A stretch of 64,000 nt of DNA from an uncultured Gammaproteobacteria bacterium (GCA_913020715.1 CAJVZH010000008.1:1-64000); one strand, 5' to 3'. Positions 1 through 12,350 are shown, numbered from the stretch's first letter. Translations and numbers: made by a program. The notes: generated by a model from the letters alone, not told the origin.

Positions 1-482
<482 letters not shown>

Positions 483-498
483 TAATAAATATAACTTG

Positions 499-529
499 TA
501 GCTACAGTTTTACTGTGGCTATGTTTTTT
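499..529 (+). terminator. Rho-independent terminator after tuf
   Basis: TAGCTACAG (499-507) pairs with CTGTGGCTA (513-521) around a TTTTA loop, nine base pairs including one G-T wobble. TGTTTTTTA follows. It lies 17 nt after the tuf stop and 15 nt before tRNA-Trp. Confidence 0.85.
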
Positions 530-543
530 AGGAATTAATATTT

Positions 544-619
544 AGGCAAGTGGCTCAATTGGTAGAGTGGCGGTCTCCAAAACCGTTGGTTGGGGGTTCG
601 AGTCCCTCCTTGCCTGCCA
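544..619 (+). tRNA. trpT: tRNA-Trp (anticodon CCA)
   Basis: The acceptor stem AGGCAAG (544-550) pairs with CTTGCCT (609-615). The discriminator is G616 and CCA is encoded at 617-619. The D arm contains GGCTCAATTGGTAGAG, the anticodon loop reads CTCCAAA with anticodon CCA, and the T arm carries GGTTCGAGTCC. It sits 16 nt before secE with no terminator between them, so tRNA-Trp, secE and nusG are probably co-transcribed, an arrangement common in proteobacteria. Confidence 0.98.
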
Positions 620-635
620 AATTTAAAGGATAGAT

Positions 636-1010
636 GTGGCTAAGAACGCAGACAATCAAAAACAAGGCTTAGGTAAATTGAATGGTGTTTTATCGCTTGC
701 TATATTAATAGCATCGATTGCATTATTTTATTTAGAACCATTGACGCAGGTTGCACTTTACAAGGTGCTTATTTTGCTCGTTGGTGTTGTTGTTGCAGCA
801 TTTGTATTTACTCAGTCTTCGCAAGGTGAAAGATTTACCCACTTTGCTAAAGAGACAAGAATTGAATTACGAAAGGTTGTTTGGCCAACTCGTGAAGAAA
901 CGCTCAAGACAACTGGCATGATTATGGTTGCGGTTGTGATTGTATCCATCTTTCTGATGATTGTTGATGCATTCTTCACTTGGGGTGTGCAATCAATTAG
1001 CTCGTTTTAA
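636..1010 (+). CDS. secE: Preprotein translocase subunit SecE
   Basis: SecE is the essential small clamp subunit of the SecYEG inner-membrane channel. At 124 residues it matches the long three-helix gammaproteobacterial form (E. coli 127). Hydrophobic segments lie at about residues 18-33, 40-58 and 91-116. The conserved cytosolic amphipathic stretch RKVVWPTREE is near residues 79-88, just before the third helix. The start is GTG at 636 with AAAGGA 5 nt upstream; the ATG two bases earlier is in another frame. nusG follows after 21 nt, as in most bacteria. Confidence 0.96.
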   Translation: MAKNADNQKQGLGKLNGVLSLAILIASIALFYLEPLTQVALYKVLILLVGVVVAAFVFTQSSQGERFTHFAKETRIELRKVVWPTREETLKTTGMIMVAVVIVSIFLMIVDAFFTWGVQSISSF

Positions 1011-1031
1011 CACTTTAACTGAAGGATTCTA

Positions 1032-1580
1032 ATGTCTAAGAAGTGGTTTGTAATACACGCAAGAAGCGGCTACGAAGCGAAAGTTAAAAAGTCGATTGAA
1101 GATGCTATCGATCTGGCCATTAAAGAAAAGCAGCTAGAAGAAGGTCTGATTGGTGAAATCATGATCCCTACTGAGCAAGTGGTTGAGCTTAAGGGTGGAA
1201 TGAAGAAAGAAACAGAGCGCAAGTTCTTTCCTGGCTACATGTTGGTTAACATGGAGTTAACAGAGCCTACTTGGTTATTAATAAAAAATACCAATAACGT
1301 CATGGGCTTTATCGGTGGTTCATCGGGTAAGCCATCACCTATTACCCAAAGAGAAGTGGATAGGATTCTTGCACGTGTGCAAGAGGGCGCAGACAAACCA
1401 AAACCAAAGGTGGCGTTTCAACCGGGTGAAGAAGTGCTGGTTATTGATGGCCCATTTAATGAATTTAACGGCACCGTTGAAAGTGTCGATTATGAAAAGA
1501 GCTTGTTAACTGTAGAAGTATTAATTTTCGGACGTACAACTGCAGTTGAGCTGGAGTTTTCTCAAGTCGAGAAAACATAG
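1032..1580 (+). CDS. nusG: Transcription termination/antitermination factor NusG
   Basis: NusG binds the RNA polymerase clamp, raises processivity and links transcription to Rho or to the ribosome through S10. The 182 residues match the family length. The N-terminal NGN domain begins WFVIHARSGYE (about residues 5-15) and contains KKETERKFFPGYMLV. The C-terminal KOW domain contains GPFNEFNGTVESVD. It is second in the secE-nusG unit, with an AAGGA ribosome site. The following 63 nt leader precedes rplK. Confidence 0.98.
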   Translation: MSKKWFVIHARSGYEAKVKKSIEDAIDLAIKEKQLEEGLIGEIMIPTEQVVELKGGMKKETERKFFPGYMLVNMELTEPTWLLIKNTNNVMGFIGGSSGKPSPITQREVDRILARVQEGADKPKPKVAFQPGEEVLVIDGPFNEFNGTVESVDYEKSLLTVEVLIFGRTTAVELEFSQVEKT

Positions 1581-1643
1581 CACAACCTTAGGGTTGTAAA
1601 CTAACGGGGAGCTTAACGGCGCTTGCACCCATAGGAGAAAGAA
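1581..1643 (+). promoter_or_regulatory. rplK-rplA leader with probable L1-binding site
   Basis: The nusG-rplK gap holds a small hairpin, ACAACC (1582-1587) with GGTTGT (1592-1597) around TTAG, then the stretch CTAACGGGGAGC and a CCCATAGGAG ribosome site. Autogenous repression by L1 binding upstream of rplK is established for gammaproteobacteria, and an ACGGGGAGC-like element fits that region. The L1 site assignment rests on position and resemblance only. The hairpin is not followed by a T-run, so it is not a terminator. Confidence 0.45.
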
Positions 1644-2072
1644 ATGGCAAAAAAAATTGAGTCATATATTAAGTTGCAGGTACCTGCAGCGGAAGCAAAT
1701 CCATCACCACCGGTTGGTCCAGCATTGGGTCAACATGGTGTTAATATTATGGAATTCTGCAAAGCGTTTAATGCGAAAACTCAGGACCTTGATAAAGGCA
1801 TGGCTGTGCCAGTTATTATCACTGTCTATAACGACCGTAGCTTTACGTTTATTACGAAAACACCACCAGCAGCCGTTTTGCTTCGCAAAGTAACGGGCAT
1901 TGCTAAAGGTAGTGGTGAGCCACACATAAATAAAGTGGGTACGGTAACCCGTGCACAACTTGAAGAAGTGGCAAACATTAAGATGAAAGATTTAAATGCT
2001 AATGACATCGATGCAGCTGTGCAAATTATTGCTGGTACTGCACGTTCGATGGGCCTAGTGGTGGAGGGTTAA
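1644..2072 (+). CDS. rplK: 50S ribosomal protein L11
   Basis: L11 forms the GTPase-associated centre at the base of the L7/L12 stalk together with 23S rRNA helices 43/44. The 142 residues equal the E. coli length. The protein shows the N-terminal proline-rich switch KLQVPA...[21 protein letters not shown] and the C-terminal rRNA-binding part ending ARSMGLVV. The ribosome site AGGAGA is 9 nt before ATG. rplA follows after 2 nt, so the two are translationally coupled. Confidence 0.99.
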   Translation: MAKKIESYIKLQVPAAEANPSPPVGPALGQHGVNIMEFCKAFNAKTQDLDKGMAVPVIITVYNDRSFTFITKTPPAAVLLRKVTGIAKGSGEPHINKVGTVTRAQLEEVANIKMKDLNANDIDAAVQIIAGTARSMGLVVEG

Positions 2073-2074
2073 TC

Positions 2075-2770
2075 ATGGCTAATGTAACTAAAAAACAAAA
2101 AGACAACCAAACAAAAATTAAAGTTGGTGTCCGCTACACAATGGCTGATGCTCTTAACTTAGTTAAAGAGTGCGCTTCAGCAAAGTTTGATGAGTCTGTT
2201 GATGTAAGTATCAACCTTGGTATTGATGCGAAAAAATCAGACCAAAACGTTCGTGGCGCAGTGACATTGCCAAATGGCACTGGAAAAACGGTTCGCGTTG
2301 CGGTATTTACTCAAGGTGAAAACGCACAAAAAGCAACTGACGCAGGTGCTGACGTTGTTGGTATGGAAGACTTGATGAAGTCAATGCAAGACGGTGATTT
2401 AAACTATGACGTTGTTATCGCATCGCCAGATGCAATGGGTGTTGTTGGTCGACTAGGTCAAGTATTAGGTCCGCGTGGTCTAATGCCAAACCCTAAAGTG
2501 GGCACAGTAACGCAGGACGTTGCCACTGCTGTAAATAATGCAAAAGCCGGTCAAGTTCGTTACCGAGCTGATAAAGCGGGCATTGTTCACGGTTGTGTAG
2601 GTAAGGCTTCTTTCGATCCAAAAGCTTTGGAAGAAAATATTACAGCATTGTTGGATGCGCTTAAAAAATCTAAGCCAAGTTCAGCAAAAGGTGTTTACTT
2701 CCAAAAGATGAATGTTTCTTCAACAATGGGTCCAGGCCTATCAGTTGATTTATCAAGCGTCGATATCTAA
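2075..2770 (+). CDS. rplA: 50S ribosomal protein L1
   Basis: L1 builds the mobile stalk that helps eject E-site tRNA, and in gammaproteobacteria represses its own operon. The 231 residues are typical (E. coli 234). Recognisable blocks are [17 protein letters not shown] near the N-terminus, [21 protein letters not shown] (about 129-149) and [14 protein letters not shown]. The start is 2 nt after the rplK stop. A 216-nt leader separates it from rplJ. Confidence 0.99.
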   Translation: MANVTKKQKDNQTKIKVGVRYTMADALNLVKECASAKFDESVDVSINLGIDAKKSDQNVRGAVTLPNGTGKTVRVAVFTQGENAQKATDAGADVVGMEDLMKSMQDGDLNYDVVIASPDAMGVVGRLGQVLGPRGLMPNPKVGTVTQDVATAVNNAKAGQVRYRADKAGIVHGCVGKASFDPKALEENITALLDALKKSKPSSAKGVYFQKMNVSSTMGPGLSVDLSSVDI

Positions 2771-2986
2771 TGATTTACCAGTGGTTGGCTACGGTTGATC
2801 ACGAAAAGAATTCTTTGGGCGACAAGGTAACTTGTTTAGCCTCAAAGACCATAGGTGCGATGAATTTTTCGGAATTTGTTGCTTAATAAATTGATCCTTC
2901 AATTTGCCTATGTAGAGGGTATGCGAATACCTTGTGGCGAAAGTTATTTTATATAGCTTTCTTTTTATAATTGTTCAGGAGAGACT
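2771..2986 (+). ncRNA. Ribosomal protein L10 leader (autoregulatory mRNA element) before rplJ
   Basis: This gap has no credible ORF. It contains CAAAGACCATAGGTGC at 2843-2858 and GCCTATGTAGAGGGT at 2906-2920. CATAGG (2850-2855) can pair with CCTATG (2907-2912). From memory, the E. coli L10 leader has CAAGACCGCAGG and CCTGCGTAGACGGT at the matching places. The paired bases therefore differ while pairing is kept, which supports a conserved RNA structure. In E. coli the L10-L7/L12 complex binds this element and represses rplJL translation. A good AGGAG site lies 6 nt before the rplJ ATG. Confidence 0.8.
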
Positions 2987-3508
2987 ATGGCTCTAAATCT
3001 TGAAGCAAAAAAGGCAGTTGTCGAACAGGTAAACGCAGTAGCATCTACTGCAATTTCTGTTGGCGCAGCCGAGTATCGCGGATTGACAGTTGAACAAATG
3101 ACTAACTTGCGTACTTCTGCAATAGATGCGAATGTATCTTTGCGTGTTGTAAAAAACACACTTGCAAAAAGAGCGCTAGCGGAAACTGGTTGTGAGTGTA
3201 TCTCACCAGTATTAAGCGGTCCTGTTATCTTAGGTTTTTCGCAAGAAGATCCAGGTGCAGTAGCCCGTGTTTTCCGTGCATTCATGAAAGAAAATGATGC
3301 GTTAGTTGTTAAGGGTTTGGGAGTTTCGGGCGAATTTGTTGACGCAGATCAGCTGAAACGTATCGCAGACCTACCAACGAAAGATCAAGCAATTAGTATG
3401 GTTATGGCGTTAATGCTTGCTCCAACTGAGAAGCTAGTAAGAACTTTGAATGAAGTTCCTACCAAGCTAACTCGTGTTGTCGCAGCTGTTCGTGACCAAA
3501 AACAATAA
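2987..3508 (+). CDS. rplJ: 50S ribosomal protein L10
   Basis: L10 anchors the L7/L12 dimers to the ribosome stalk and is the repressor of its own operon. The 173 residues are typical. The protein starts [15 protein letters not shown] and has the conserved VEQMTNLR and [11 protein letters not shown] blocks. The C-terminal helix [13 protein letters not shown] is the expected L7/L12-binding end. The gene lies 27 nt before rplL and shares the upstream L10 leader. Confidence 0.98.
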   Translation: MALNLEAKKAVVEQVNAVASTAISVGAAEYRGLTVEQMTNLRTSAIDANVSLRVVKNTLAKRALAETGCECISPVLSGPVILGFSQEDPGAVARVFRAFMKENDALVVKGLGVSGEFVDADQLKRIADLPTKDQAISMVMALMLAPTEKLVRTLNEVPTKLTRVVAAVRDQKQ

Positions 3509-3535
3509 ATAATAATATAAAGAGGAGTAAATATC

Positions 3536-3910
3536 ATGGCATTATCAAATGACGATATTTTAAATGCAATTGCAGATATGTCTGTAATGGATGTTGTTGA
3601 ACTAGTTTCAGCAATGGAAGAAAAATTTGGTGTTTCAGCAGCAGCAGTTGCAGCAGCACCAGCGGCAGCAGCAGATGCAGGCGCAGCAGTTGAAGAGCAA
3701 ACTGAATTCAATGTCGTTCTAACGAGCTTCGGCGAGAAGAAAGTTGCTGTAATTAAAGCTGTTCGTGGTATCACAGGCCTAGGTCTTAAAGAAGCGAAAG
3801 ATTTAGTTGAAAGTGCACCAGCACCAATTAAAGAAGGCGCAGAAAAAGGCGAAGCAGAAGAGTTAAAAAAGCAGCTTGAAGAAGCCGGCGCTAGCGTAGA
3901 AATTAAGTAA
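3536..3910 (+). CDS. rplL: 50S ribosomal protein L7/L12
   Basis: L7/L12 is the multicopy acidic stalk protein that recruits translation GTPases. At 124 residues (E. coli 121) it has an N-terminal dimerisation helix, an alanine-rich flexible hinge near residues 37-52, and the C-terminal domain with [27 protein letters not shown] strong AGAGGAG ribosome site precedes ATG, as expected for the most abundant stalk protein. A perfect hairpin attenuator follows 17 nt after the stop. Confidence 0.99.
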   Translation: MALSNDDILNAIADMSVMDVVELVSAMEEKFGVSAAAVAAAPAAAADAGAAVEEQTEFNVVLTSFGEKKVAVIKAVRGITGLGLKEAKDLVESAPAPIKEGAEKGEAEELKKQLEEAGASVEIK

Positions 3911-3927
3911 TTCCTTCAACGCTAATA

Positions 3928-3962
3928 ACCAAAATCCCCACCAGGGGATTTTGGTGTTTTTA
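3928..3962 (+). terminator. Attenuator/terminator between rplL and rpoB
   Basis: ACCAAAATCCCC (3928-3939) pairs perfectly with GGGGATTTTGGT (3944-3955) around the loop ACCA, followed by GTTTTTAT. A partial terminator here is established in E. coli, where it reduces rpoBC expression relative to ribosomal proteins. The same role is inferred here, since rpoB has no obvious separate promoter in the remaining 50 nt. Confidence 0.9.
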
Positions 3963-4010
3963 TTCAGAAGAAATTCTGAATCACAATTTATCGATTAATA
4001 CGGGGTATTC

Positions 4011-7000
4011 ATGACTTATTCGTTCACTGAGAAAAAGCGCATTAGAAATAATTTTGGTACTAGGAAATCGGTTCTGACAGAGCCAGATTTATTGTCCATT
4101 CAGATTAACTCATTTAATACTTTTATTCAAGCTGGAGCAACTGAAAAGCAAGATGTTGGCCTTCATGCGGTTTTTCAATCGGTATTCCCTATTACAGCAT
4201 TGAATGGTTATGCTGAAATTGAATATGTGGATTACGAGCTTCAAGACCCTAAGTACAGTGTCAAAGAATGCAAGCTTCGTGGTGTTACTTATGCAGCAAC
4301 CATGCGTGTTAAGCTTAACCTTGCGCTATATGATAAAAATGGCTCAACGTTAAAGAAAAAACGTCGTGTTAAACAAGTTATTGAAGAGGATGTCTATTTA
4401 GGGCAACTGCCTTTAATGACGGACACTGGTACATTTGTTATTAATGGTACAGAGCGTGTTGTGGTTTCTCAGCTTCACCGTTCTCCGGGTGTTATTTTTG
4501 AACACGATAAAGGTAAAACACACTCATCGGGCAAGATATTATTCTCTTCTCGTATTATTCCTTACCGTGGATCATGGTTAGATTTCGAATTCGATCACCA
4601 CGAGCATTTATACGTTCGAATTGACCGTCGCAGAAAACTTCCAGTAACAACATTGCTTCGTGCAATGGGTTTAAATGCGGAAAATATCCTAGATACTTTC
4701 TTTGATCACGTTGTGGTGAAAATGAAAGCTAAGTCGTGTGATTTAGTGATGGACCCCTCACGTCTTCGCGGCGTTATTGCTGAGTTTGATATTAAGGCAG
4801 GTAAAGACCTAATCGTGGAGAAAGGTCGTCGTATTACTGCAAAACACACTAAATTATTAGAAAAATCCGGCGTTAAGGCAATCAACGCACCGCTTGAATA
4901 TCTTTTGGGCAAGGTTCTGGCCATCGATATTATCGATACGGATACCGGCGAAATTCTTCTTCCTGCAAACACTTTATTAACTGAAGAGTCGCTTGAAATA
5001 TTGAGCGAAACAAAGGTTAAAAAAATCGACATTCTCTACATCAATGATGCTGAGAATGGCGCCTATATTGCAGACACTTTGCGCCTTGATGACCTGCAAA
5101 CTGAAATCGAAGCACGTATGTCGATTTACCATGTAATGCGTCCAGGTGAGCCAGCTACAGAAGATGCGGTGAACACGCTGTTCTCGAACTTATTCTTTAG
5201 TCCAGATCGCTACGATCTATCACGTGTTGGCCGTATGAAGCTTAATCGCCGCCTAGGCATTGCCTCTGAAACAGGTGAGCACGTATTGACTCACGATGAT
5301 ATTGTTAATGTTATCAAGCAATTGGTTGATATTAAGAACGGCCACGACGTCGTTGACGATGTTGATACGCTAGCAAACAGACGTGTTAGAGCAATTGGTG
5401 AAATGATTGAAAACCAATTCAGAATTGGCCTTGTTCGTGTTGAAAAAGCCGTTAAAGAGGGCTTAAACTTAGCTGAAACGGACGAATTAACACCACAAGA
5501 CTTGATTAATTCGAAGCCAGTATCTGCGGCAGTTAGGGAATTCTTTGGTTCTTCGCAGTTATCTCAGTTTATGGACCAAGTGAATCCTCTATCGGGCGTG
5601 ACTCACAAACGCCGTATTTCGGCCTTAGGTCCGGGTGGTTTGACTCGTGAACGCGCTGGTTTTGAAGTTCGTGACGTTCATCCTTCGCACTACGGCCGCC
5701 TATGTCCAATTGAGACACCAGAAGGCCCAAACATTGGTTTGATTAACACACTTGCGGTTTATGCGAAAACCAACGAATATGGATTCTTAGAAACACCTTA
5801 CCAAGTGGTTAAGAGTGGTTTGGTTACAGATGAAATTATTTATGTATCGGCGATTGATGAGATTAGCCATACAATTGCTCAAGCAAATGTTACAGTGGAT
5901 ACTAAAGGCCGTCTAGAGGACGACTTGGTTCCAGCTCGCCACAAAAACGAATTTGTTTTGGTTGAAAAAGATGAAATCACATTGATTGACATCGATTCTA
6001 AGCAAATCGCTTCGGTTGCGGCATCACTTATTCCATTCTTGGAGCATGACGATGCTAACCGTGCCTTGATGGGTTCAAACATGCAGCGTCAAGCGGTGCC
6101 AGTACTTCGCGCTGAAAAGCCGTTGGTTGGTACAGGTATTGAGCGAGTTGTTGCAACAGACTCTAGAGTTTGTGTAACAGCTGAGCACGGCGGTGTTGTT
6201 GAAGCAGTTGATGCGTCAAGAGTCGTTATTCGTGTGGATGCAAAAAAAGCAAAAGCTGGCGAATTGGGTGTTGATATTTACAGCCTAACAAAATACGCCC
6301 GTTCTAACCAGAACACATGTATTAACCAAAAACCATTAGTGAAGCCTGGCGATAAGATTGTTGCTGGTGACGTTTTAGCTGACGGCCCGTCAACCGACTT
6401 AGGTGAATTGGCCCTTGGTCAAAACATGATGATTGCCTTCATGCCATGGAATGGTTACAACTTTGAGGACTCTATTCTTATTTCAGAGCGCGTTGTTCAA
6501 GAAGATCGTTACACATCGATTCACATTGAGGAATTAACAGCCTATGCTCGTGATACTAAGTTGGGCTCAGAGGAGATTACCGCGGACATTCCAAATGTCA
6601 GCGAATCCGCCCTAGCAAAACTTGATGAAGTTGGTATTGTCTACGTCGGTGCCCGTGTTAAAGGCGGCGACATTTTGGTTGGTAAGGTAACACCTAAGAG
6701 TGAAACAGCCCTTTCTCCAGAAGAGAAATTACTGCGCGCTATCTTTGGTGAAAAAGCTAACAACGTTAAAGATACATCGCTTCGTGTTGGTGCCTCTAAA
6801 TCTGGCGTGGTGATTGACGTACAAGTCTTTACCCGCGATCGTGTTGAAAAAGACGCGCGCGCCCTTGAGATTGACGAAGATCGTTTAGAAAAAATTAAAA
6901 AAGATATTGACGATGAGTTTGGCATCATTGACGAGGATATTTTCCGTCGCGTTCGCGCCAAGCTTTCTGGCAATATTGTCACTAAGGGTGCAGACACTGT

Positions 7001-8093
7001 TAAATTGGGCGATAAATTATCGGCCAAGTCGCTTAAGTCACTTGACAACGCTGAAGTTGCAAAATTGAAAGTTGAAGATGCTGATGTTAATAAAGAAGTA
7101 GCAACATTGGTTAAGCAAGCGAAAGCAAAGCAAGAGGAGTTTGATGAGTTCTTAAAAGTAGAGCACGCCAAAATTTTAGAAGGCGCTGAATTACCGCCGG
7201 GTGTTTTGAAGATGGTTAAGGTTTATGTAGCAACACGTAAAACACTTCAAGTGGGTGATAAGATGGCGGGTCGTCACGGTAATAAGGGTGTTATTTCACG
7301 CGTATCGCCAGTTGAAGACATGCCTCATCTAGAAGACGGGACACCAGTTGACGTGGTGCTTAATCCATTAGGTGTACCATCGCGTATGAACGTTGGACAA
7401 GTACTTGAAGTTCACTTGGGTTGGGCTGCAAAAGGCCTTGGCCACAAGATTGGTGCAATGCTTGATCAGCATCAAAAAGATACGGTTAAAGAAGTTCGCG
7501 ACCTACTTGAGAAAATTTATAACAGCTACGGAAAAATCGAAGATCTGAATTCATTCTCGGATGATGAAATTTTAGAATTGGCGCACAACCTTCGTACCGG
7601 TGTGCCAATGGCAACGCCAGTTTTTGATGGTATTTCGGAAGCAGATATCAAGTCGTTATTAACGATGGCGGATCTTCCTGAGTCAGGTCAAATTCAGTTG
7701 TATGATGGCCGCACAGGTGACGCCTTTGATCGTCATGTGACGGTTGGTTATATGCACATGTTGAAGCTGAATCACTTAGTTGACGATAAGATGCATGCCC
7801 GTTCTACCGGTCCTTATTCATTAGTAACGCAGCAGCCACTGAGTGGTAAAGCGCAATTTGGTGGCCAGAGATTTGGTGAGATGGAAGTTTGGGCCCTTGA
7901 AGCTTACGGTGCCGCTTACACACTTCGTGAAATGCTAACAGTGAAGTCGGATGACGTTGCTGGTCGTGCGAAGATGTATAAAAATATTGTTGATGGTGAA
8001 AATCGTACTGAGTCGGTGATGCCGGAGTCGTTCAACGTTCTGATTAAAGAAATTCGTTCGTTGGGTATTGATATTGAGCTTGAGCAAAATTAA
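4011..8093 (+). CDS. rpoB: DNA-directed RNA polymerase subunit beta
   Basis: This is the catalytic beta subunit of RNA polymerase, 1360 residues (E. coli 1342). The rifampicin-binding region is at about residues 516-548 ([10 protein letters not shown], then [13 protein letters not shown]). The residues matching E. coli D516, H526, R529 and S531 are the sensitive type; one nearby position reads V where E. coli has N518. The active-site [13 protein letters not shown] block is near residue 1084, and the C-terminus has the expected [18 protein letters not shown] clamp region. rpoC starts 14 nt downstream. Confidence 0.99.
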   Translation: MTYSFTEKKRIRNNFGTRKSVLTEPDLLSIQINSFNTFIQAGATEKQDVGLHAVFQSVFPITALNGYAEIEYVDYELQDPKYSVKECKLRGVTYAATMRVKLNLALYDKNGSTLKKKRRVKQVIEEDVYLGQLPLMTDTGTFVINGTERVVVSQLHRSPGVIFEHDKGKTHSSGKILFSSRIIPYRGSWLDFEFDHHEHLYVRIDRRRKLPVTTLLRAMGLNAENILDTFFDHVVVKMKAKSCDLVMDPSRLRGVIAEFDIKAGKDLIVEKGRRITAKHTKLLEKSGVKAINAPLEYLLGKVLAIDIIDTDTGEILLPANTLLTEESLEILSETKVKKIDILYINDAENGAYIADTLRLDDLQTEIEARMSIYHVMRPGEPATEDAVNTLFSNLFFSPDRYDLSRVGRMKLNRRLGIASETGEHVLTHDDIVNVIKQLVDIKNGHDVVDDVDTLANRRVRAIGEMIENQFRIGLVRVEKAVKEGLNLAETDELTPQDLINSKPVSAAVREFFGSSQLSQFMDQVNPLSGVTHKRRISALGPGGLTRERAGFEVRDVHPSHYGRLCPIETPEGPNIGLINTLAVYAKTNEYGFLETPYQVVKSGLVTDEIIYVSAIDEISHTIAQANVTVDTKGRLEDDLVPARHKNEFVLVEKDEITLIDIDSKQIASVAASLIPFLEHDDANRALMGSNMQRQAVPVLRAEKPLVGTGIERVVATDSRVCVTAEHGGVVEAVDASRVVIRVDAKKAKAGELGVDIYSLTKYARSNQNTCINQKPLVKPGDKIVAGDVLADGPSTDLGELALGQNMMIAFMPWNGYNFEDSILISERVVQEDRYTSIHIEELTAYARDTKLGSEEITADIPNVSESALAKLDEVGIVYVGARVKGGDILVGKVTPKSETALSPEEKLLRAIFGEKANNVKDTSLRVGASKSGVVIDVQVFTRDRVEKDARALEIDEDRLEKIKKDIDDEFGIIDEDIFRRVRAKLSGNIVTKGADTVKLGDKLSAKSLKSLDNAEVAKLKVEDADVNKEVATLVKQAKAKQEEFDEFLKVEHAKILEGAELPPGVLKMVKVYVATRKTLQVGDKMAGRHGNKGVISRVSPVEDMPHLEDGTPVDVVLNPLGVPSRMNVGQVLEVHLGWAAKGLGHKIGAMLDQHQKDTVKEVRDLLEKIYNSYGKIEDLNSFSDDEILELAHNLRTGVPMATPVFDGISEADIKSLLTMADLPESGQIQLYDGRTGDAFDRHVTVGYMHMLKLNHLVDDKMHARSTGPYSLVTQQPLSGKAQFGGQRFGEMEVWALEAYGAAYTLREMLTVKSDDVAGRAKMYKNIVDGENRTESVMPESFNVLIKEIRSLGIDIELEQN

Positions 8094-8107
8094 ATTAGGA
8101 GAATAAC

Positions 8108-11100
8108 TTGAAAGATTTATTACAAATTTTAAAGCAGCAAAATAAAGAACAAGATTTTGACTCGATTAGAGTTGGTCTAGCATCTCCAGAGAAAATTCGC
8201 TCATGGTCTTTTGGTGAGGTTAAAAAGCCTGAAACCATTAATTACCGTACTTTTAAGCCTGAGCGTGATGGTCTTTTCTGTGCCAAAGTATTTGGCCCAA
8301 TGAAGGACTTTGAATGTTTATGTGGCAAATACAAACGGATGAAATTCCGCAACGTTGTATGTGAAAAATGTGGCGTTGAAGTAACGCTTTCAAAGGTTCG
8401 TCGCGAACGCATGGGCCATATCGAGTTGGCTGCACCAGTTGCCCATATTTGGTATCTTAAATCTCTACCTTCACGCCTCGGTCTTTTATTGGACATGACG
8501 TTGAAAGACATTGAGCGCGTACTTTACTTTGAAGCGTTTTTGGTTACTGACGCTGGTAACACGCCTTTGGTTAAAAAACAACTTCTTACCGAAGAGATGT
8601 ATTACGATGCTCTTGACGAATATGGTGATGATGAGTTTGTTGCTAAAATGGGTGCGGAAGCAATCCAGGACGTCCTTGCGGAAATGCAGCTTGTAAAAGA
8701 AGCGGCGAATCTTCGGGAAGATGCACTAAGCACAAAATCTCAAACTAAATTAAAGAAGATCAACAAGCGCCTTAAGCTGGTTGATTCATTAATCCAGTCT
8801 GGTAACAAGCCAGAGTGGATGGTACTTAAAGTATTACCGGTTCTTCCGCCTGATTTACGTCCTTTGGTGCCACTAGATGGTGGTCGTTTTGCGACCTCTG
8901 ACCTTAACGACTTATACCGTCGCGTTATTAACCGTAACAACCGTTTGGCTCGCCTATTAGAGCTAGACGCTCCTGAGATTATTGTACGTAACGAAAAACG
9001 TATGTTGCAAGAGGCTGTTGACTCTCTTATCGATAACGGCCGTCGTGGTCGTGCGGTAATGGGTAATAACCGTCGTCCTTTGAAGTCAATTGCTGACATG
9101 ATCAAAGGTAAACAAGGTCGTTTCCGTCAGAATCTACTCGGTAAGCGAGTGGACTATTCCGGTCGTTCGGTTATTGTTTGTGGACCGTACCTTAAATTAC
9201 ACCAGTGTGGCCTTCCGAAGAAGATGGCATTGGAGTTGTTCAAACCATTTATTTACAATCGTTTGATTGCCACCGGTTTAGCTTCTACGATTAAAGCAGC
9301 GAAGAAAATGGTGGAAAGTGAGATTCCTGAAGTTTGGGATATCCTTGAGAAAGTTGTACATCAACATCCGGTACTTCTTAACCGTGCACCGACGCTTCAC
9401 CGTTTAGGCATTCAAGCGTTTGAGCCGTTACTGATTGAAGGTAAGGCAATTCAGCTGCACCCACTCGTTTGTACGGCGTTTAACGCAGACTTTGACGGTG
9501 ACCAAATGGCGGTACACGTGCCTCTATCTGAAGAAGCGCAACTAGAAGCCAGAACATTGATGTTGGCCTCTAATAACATTCTTCATTTGGCCAGTGGTGA
9601 CCCGATCATTATTCCGTCACAAGACGTTATTTTGGGTCTTTACTACATGACGCGTGAGATGGTAAAGCAAAAAGGCGAGGGCATGATTTTTGCCAACGCT
9701 GGTGAGGCATTAAACGCCTACCAACAAGAGGTAGTCTCTCTACACGCTATGATAAAACTTCGTGTGCAAGATTATGAGAAGACCGACAACGGTTTTGAGC
9801 CAAGCTCAAAGCGCATCGTTGAGACAACGGTTGGTCGTGCAATCTTCTCTAGAATTATGCCAGAAGGCTTAAACTTTGATTTAATCAACGAAGCTTTGAC
9901 CAAGAAGGTTGTGTCAAACCTGATTCACGTTTGTTACCGTACCCAAGAGCTAAAAGAAACGGTTATTTTTGCCGACCAAATGATGTACATGGGCTTTGAG
10001 TATTCAACAAAGTCGGGTATCTCATTCTGCTCGAATGATATGATCATTCCTAAAGAAAAAGCAGAAATGATTGAGACTGCTAACGCACAAGTTAAAGATG
10101 TGCAGCAACAGTTTGCCTCGGGTATTGTTACTAACGGTGAGCGTTATAACAAAGTGATTGATATCTGGTCACGTACCTCTGAAGAAGTAGCAAAAGCGAT
10201 GATGGACAGGGTGGGCTTTGAAGACATTACCGATGCCAAAGGAAAAACAGAGAAAAAACCGTCGTTTAACTCGATTTATATGATGGCTGATTCTGGCGCC
10301 AGGGGTTCTCCAGCGCAGATCAGGCAGTTGGCTGGTATGCGTGGTCTAATGGCAAAGCCAGACGGCTCTATTATTGAAACGCCTATTACTTCAAACTTCC
10401 GTGAGGGTTTGAACAATATGCAATACTTCATCTCAACGCACGGTGCCCGTAAAGGTCTAGCCGATACAGCGCTTAAAACAGCCAACTCGGGTTACCTAAC
10501 ACGTCGTTTAGTTGACGTTGGTCAGGATCTCGTAATCACTGAAGAGAATTGTGGCACTGAAAATGGTCTAATCATGAAAGCTGTGATTGATGGTGGTAAC
10601 GTATCTCAAACGTTGGGTGCAGCAGTACTTGGCCGTATTACAGCTGAAGATATTGCCTATCCAAACACAACCGATTTGTTCTTACCTAAAGATCATTTGA
10701 TTAGCTTAAGTGATTCTGACAAGATTAATGAACTGGGCATTGAATCTATCAAAGCTCGCTCTCCGATTACTTGTGAGACGTCATACGGTGTATGCTCGTC
10801 ATGCTACGGTAATGATATGGCACGCGGCCATAAGATTGGTGTTGGTGAGGCGATTGGTGTTATTGCCGCTCAGTCTATTGGTGAGCCGGGTACACAGCTA
10901 ACGATGCGTACTTTCCATATTGGTGGTGCTGCAAGTTCATCAACTGCGGTGAACAGTATCAACATCAATACTGATGGTGTTGTTTACTTTGACAACATGA
11001 AGTCCATTCAAAACGCGAAGGGCGATTTGGTGGTGATCTCTCGTTCTGCAGAGGCTTCAGTTCGTAATGAATTGGGCCAAGAAAAAGAACGCTACAAGTT

Positions 11101-12298
11101 GCCGTATGGTGCTTTGGTTCATTATAAAGATGGCGGCAAAGTTAAAGCAAAAGATAAAATTGCTGACTGGGATCCGCACACTCATCCAATTATTGCAGAG
11201 TATTCGGGCCGTGTAATTTTCGTTGACTTCTCTGAAGGTGTTACCGTTAATAAGAGTTCAGACCCTATAACGGGCTTAAACTTCTTTGAAATGATTGATG
11301 AAGGCGAGCGTTCTGCTGCAGCGAAAGACTTAAAACCAATGATTAAGTTGGTTGATGATAAGGATAACGATCTCATCTTGTCAACACACTACTTGCCATC
11401 AGGCGTTAAACTAAACTTGGTTGACGGTCAGGCAATTGCTGCTGGTGAAATTCTTGCAAAGATTCCAAAAGCGGTTTCCAAGACAAGTGATATTACCGGT
11501 GGTCTGCCTCGTGTTGCCGATTTGTTCGAAGCACGTAAAGCGAAAGATCATGCAATCCTAGCTGAAACAACAGGCGTGGTAAGTTTTGGCAGTCCTACGA
11601 AGTCAAAAATACGCTTATTAATTACTAATGAAGCGGGTGAAGCGACAGAGATGATGATTCATCAGTGGCGTCAAATCAACGTATTCGACGGTGAAACCGT
11701 TGAAAAAGGTGATGTGATATCCGATGGCCCATCAAATCCTCATGATATTCTTCGCTTGCTTGGCGTTGAGCCTTTGGCAGATTACGTTGTGAAAGAAGTG
11801 CAAGCGGTTTACCGTCTACAAGGTGTGAAGATTTCTGATAAGCACATCGAAGTGATTGTGAAGCAAATGCTGAGAAAAGTTGAAATTCTTGATCAGGGTG
11901 CTTCGACGTACGTCAACGGTGAAACAGCCGAATACGTTCGTGTTGTTGAGATGAATAAGCAATTGAAAGCGCAAGGCAAAGATGCAATTAAGTACCAAAG
12001 ATTGTTGATGGGTATTACTAAAGCGTCATTGTCAACAGAGTCGTTTATCTCTGCTGCATCATTCCAAGAGACAACTCGAGTATTGACAGAGGCTTCAATT
12101 ACAGGCCGTATGGATGGACTTAGAGGCCTTAAAGAAAACGTTATCGTTGGTCGTTTGATTCCCGCGGGAACAGGCTTTACTTACCATAAAGAAAAAAAGC
12201 GTCGCAAGGTAGAGGAGACAATGCTTGTTACTGATGCTGAAGATGCATTATCGGCACAGCTCAGCGAAGTTGGTGCTGAGCAAAGCGAAGAATCTTAA
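8108..12298 (+). CDS. rpoC: DNA-directed RNA polymerase subunit beta'
   Basis: This is the largest RNA polymerase subunit, 1396 residues (E. coli 1407). The N-terminal zinc site has cysteines at about residues 70, 72, 85 and 88. The Mg-binding [10 protein letters not shown] motif is near residue 460. The second zinc site is formed by CGTEN and [11 protein letters not shown] in the C-terminal third. The trigger-loop region [11 protein letters not shown] is present. The start is a TTG with TAGGAG 5-10 nt upstream; this gives the family N-terminus [11 protein letters not shown], and E. coli rpoC also uses a non-ATG start. A strong terminator follows. Confidence 0.99.
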   Translation: MKDLLQILKQQNKEQDFDSIRVGLASPEKIRSWSFGEVKKPETINYRTFKPERDGLFCAKVFGPMKDFECLCGKYKRMKFRNVVCEKCGVEVTLSKVRRERMGHIELAAPVAHIWYLKSLPSRLGLLLDMTLKDIERVLYFEAFLVTDAGNTPLVKKQLLTEEMYYDALDEYGDDEFVAKMGAEAIQDVLAEMQLVKEAANLREDALSTKSQTKLKKINKRLKLVDSLIQSGNKPEWMVLKVLPVLPPDLRPLVPLDGGRFATSDLNDLYRRVINRNNRLARLLELDAPEIIVRNEKRMLQEAVDSLIDNGRRGRAVMGNNRRPLKSIADMIKGKQGRFRQNLLGKRVDYSGRSVIVCGPYLKLHQCGLPKKMALELFKPFIYNRLIATGLASTIKAAKKMVESEIPEVWDILEKVVHQHPVLLNRAPTLHRLGIQAFEPLLIEGKAIQLHPLVCTAFNADFDGDQMAVHVPLSEEAQLEARTLMLASNNILHLASGDPIIIPSQDVILGLYYMTREMVKQKGEGMIFANAGEALNAYQQEVVSLHAMIKLRVQDYEKTDNGFEPSSKRIVETTVGRAIFSRIMPEGLNFDLINEALTKKVVSNLIHVCYRTQELKETVIFADQMMYMGFEYSTKSGISFCSNDMIIPKEKAEMIETANAQVKDVQQQFASGIVTNGERYNKVIDIWSRTSEEVAKAMMDRVGFEDITDAKGKTEKKPSFNSIYMMADSGARGSPAQIRQLAGMRGLMAKPDGSIIETPITSNFREGLNNMQYFISTHGARKGLADTALKTANSGYLTRRLVDVGQDLVITEENCGTENGLIMKAVIDGGNVSQTLGAAVLGRITAEDIAYPNTTDLFLPKDHLISLSDSDKINELGIESIKARSPITCETSYGVCSSCYGNDMARGHKIGVGEAIGVIAAQSIGEPGTQLTMRTFHIGGAASSSTAVNSININTDGVVYFDNMKSIQNAKGDLVVISRSAEASVRNELGQEKERYKLPYGALVHYKDGGKVKAKDKIADWDPHTHPIIAEYSGRVIFVDFSEGVTVNKSSDPITGLNFFEMIDEGERSAAAKDLKPMIKLVDDKDNDLILSTHYLPSGVKLNLVDGQAIAAGEILAKIPKAVSKTSDITGGLPRVADLFEARKAKDHAILAETTGVVSFGSPTKSKIRLLITNEAGEATEMMIHQWRQINVFDGETVEKGDVISDGPSNPHDILRLLGVEPLADYVVKEVQAVYRLQGVKISDKHIEVIVKQMLRKVEILDQGASTYVNGETAEYVRVVEMNKQLKAQGKDAIKYQRLLMGITKASLSTESFISAASFQETTRVLTEASITGRMDGLRGLKENVIVGRLIPAGTGFTYHKEKKRRKVEETMLVTDAEDALSAQLSEVGAEQSEES

Positions 12299-12308
12299 GA
12301 TTCATCTG

Positions 12309-12350
12309 AAAAACCCCTCTGAGTATTACTACTTAGAGGGGTTTTTTATT
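12309..12350 (+). terminator. Strong Rho-independent terminator after rpoC
   Basis: AAAAACCCCTCTGAGT (12309-12324) pairs with ACTTAGAGGGGTTTTT (12331-12346), 16 pairs with one G-T, loop ATTACT, then more T. It closes the rplJL-rpoBC operon 10 nt after the rpoC stop. Confidence 0.95.

Noticed and set aside
1582-1597. ACAACC-TTAG-GGTTGT as a terminator after nusG
   Set aside because: Short stem followed by AAAC, no T-run; more likely part of the rplK leader.
6641-7171. Long minus-strand ORF (176 codons) inside rpoB
   Set aside because: Ser/Leu-rich product mirroring the rpoB codons; no start signals and no family resemblance.
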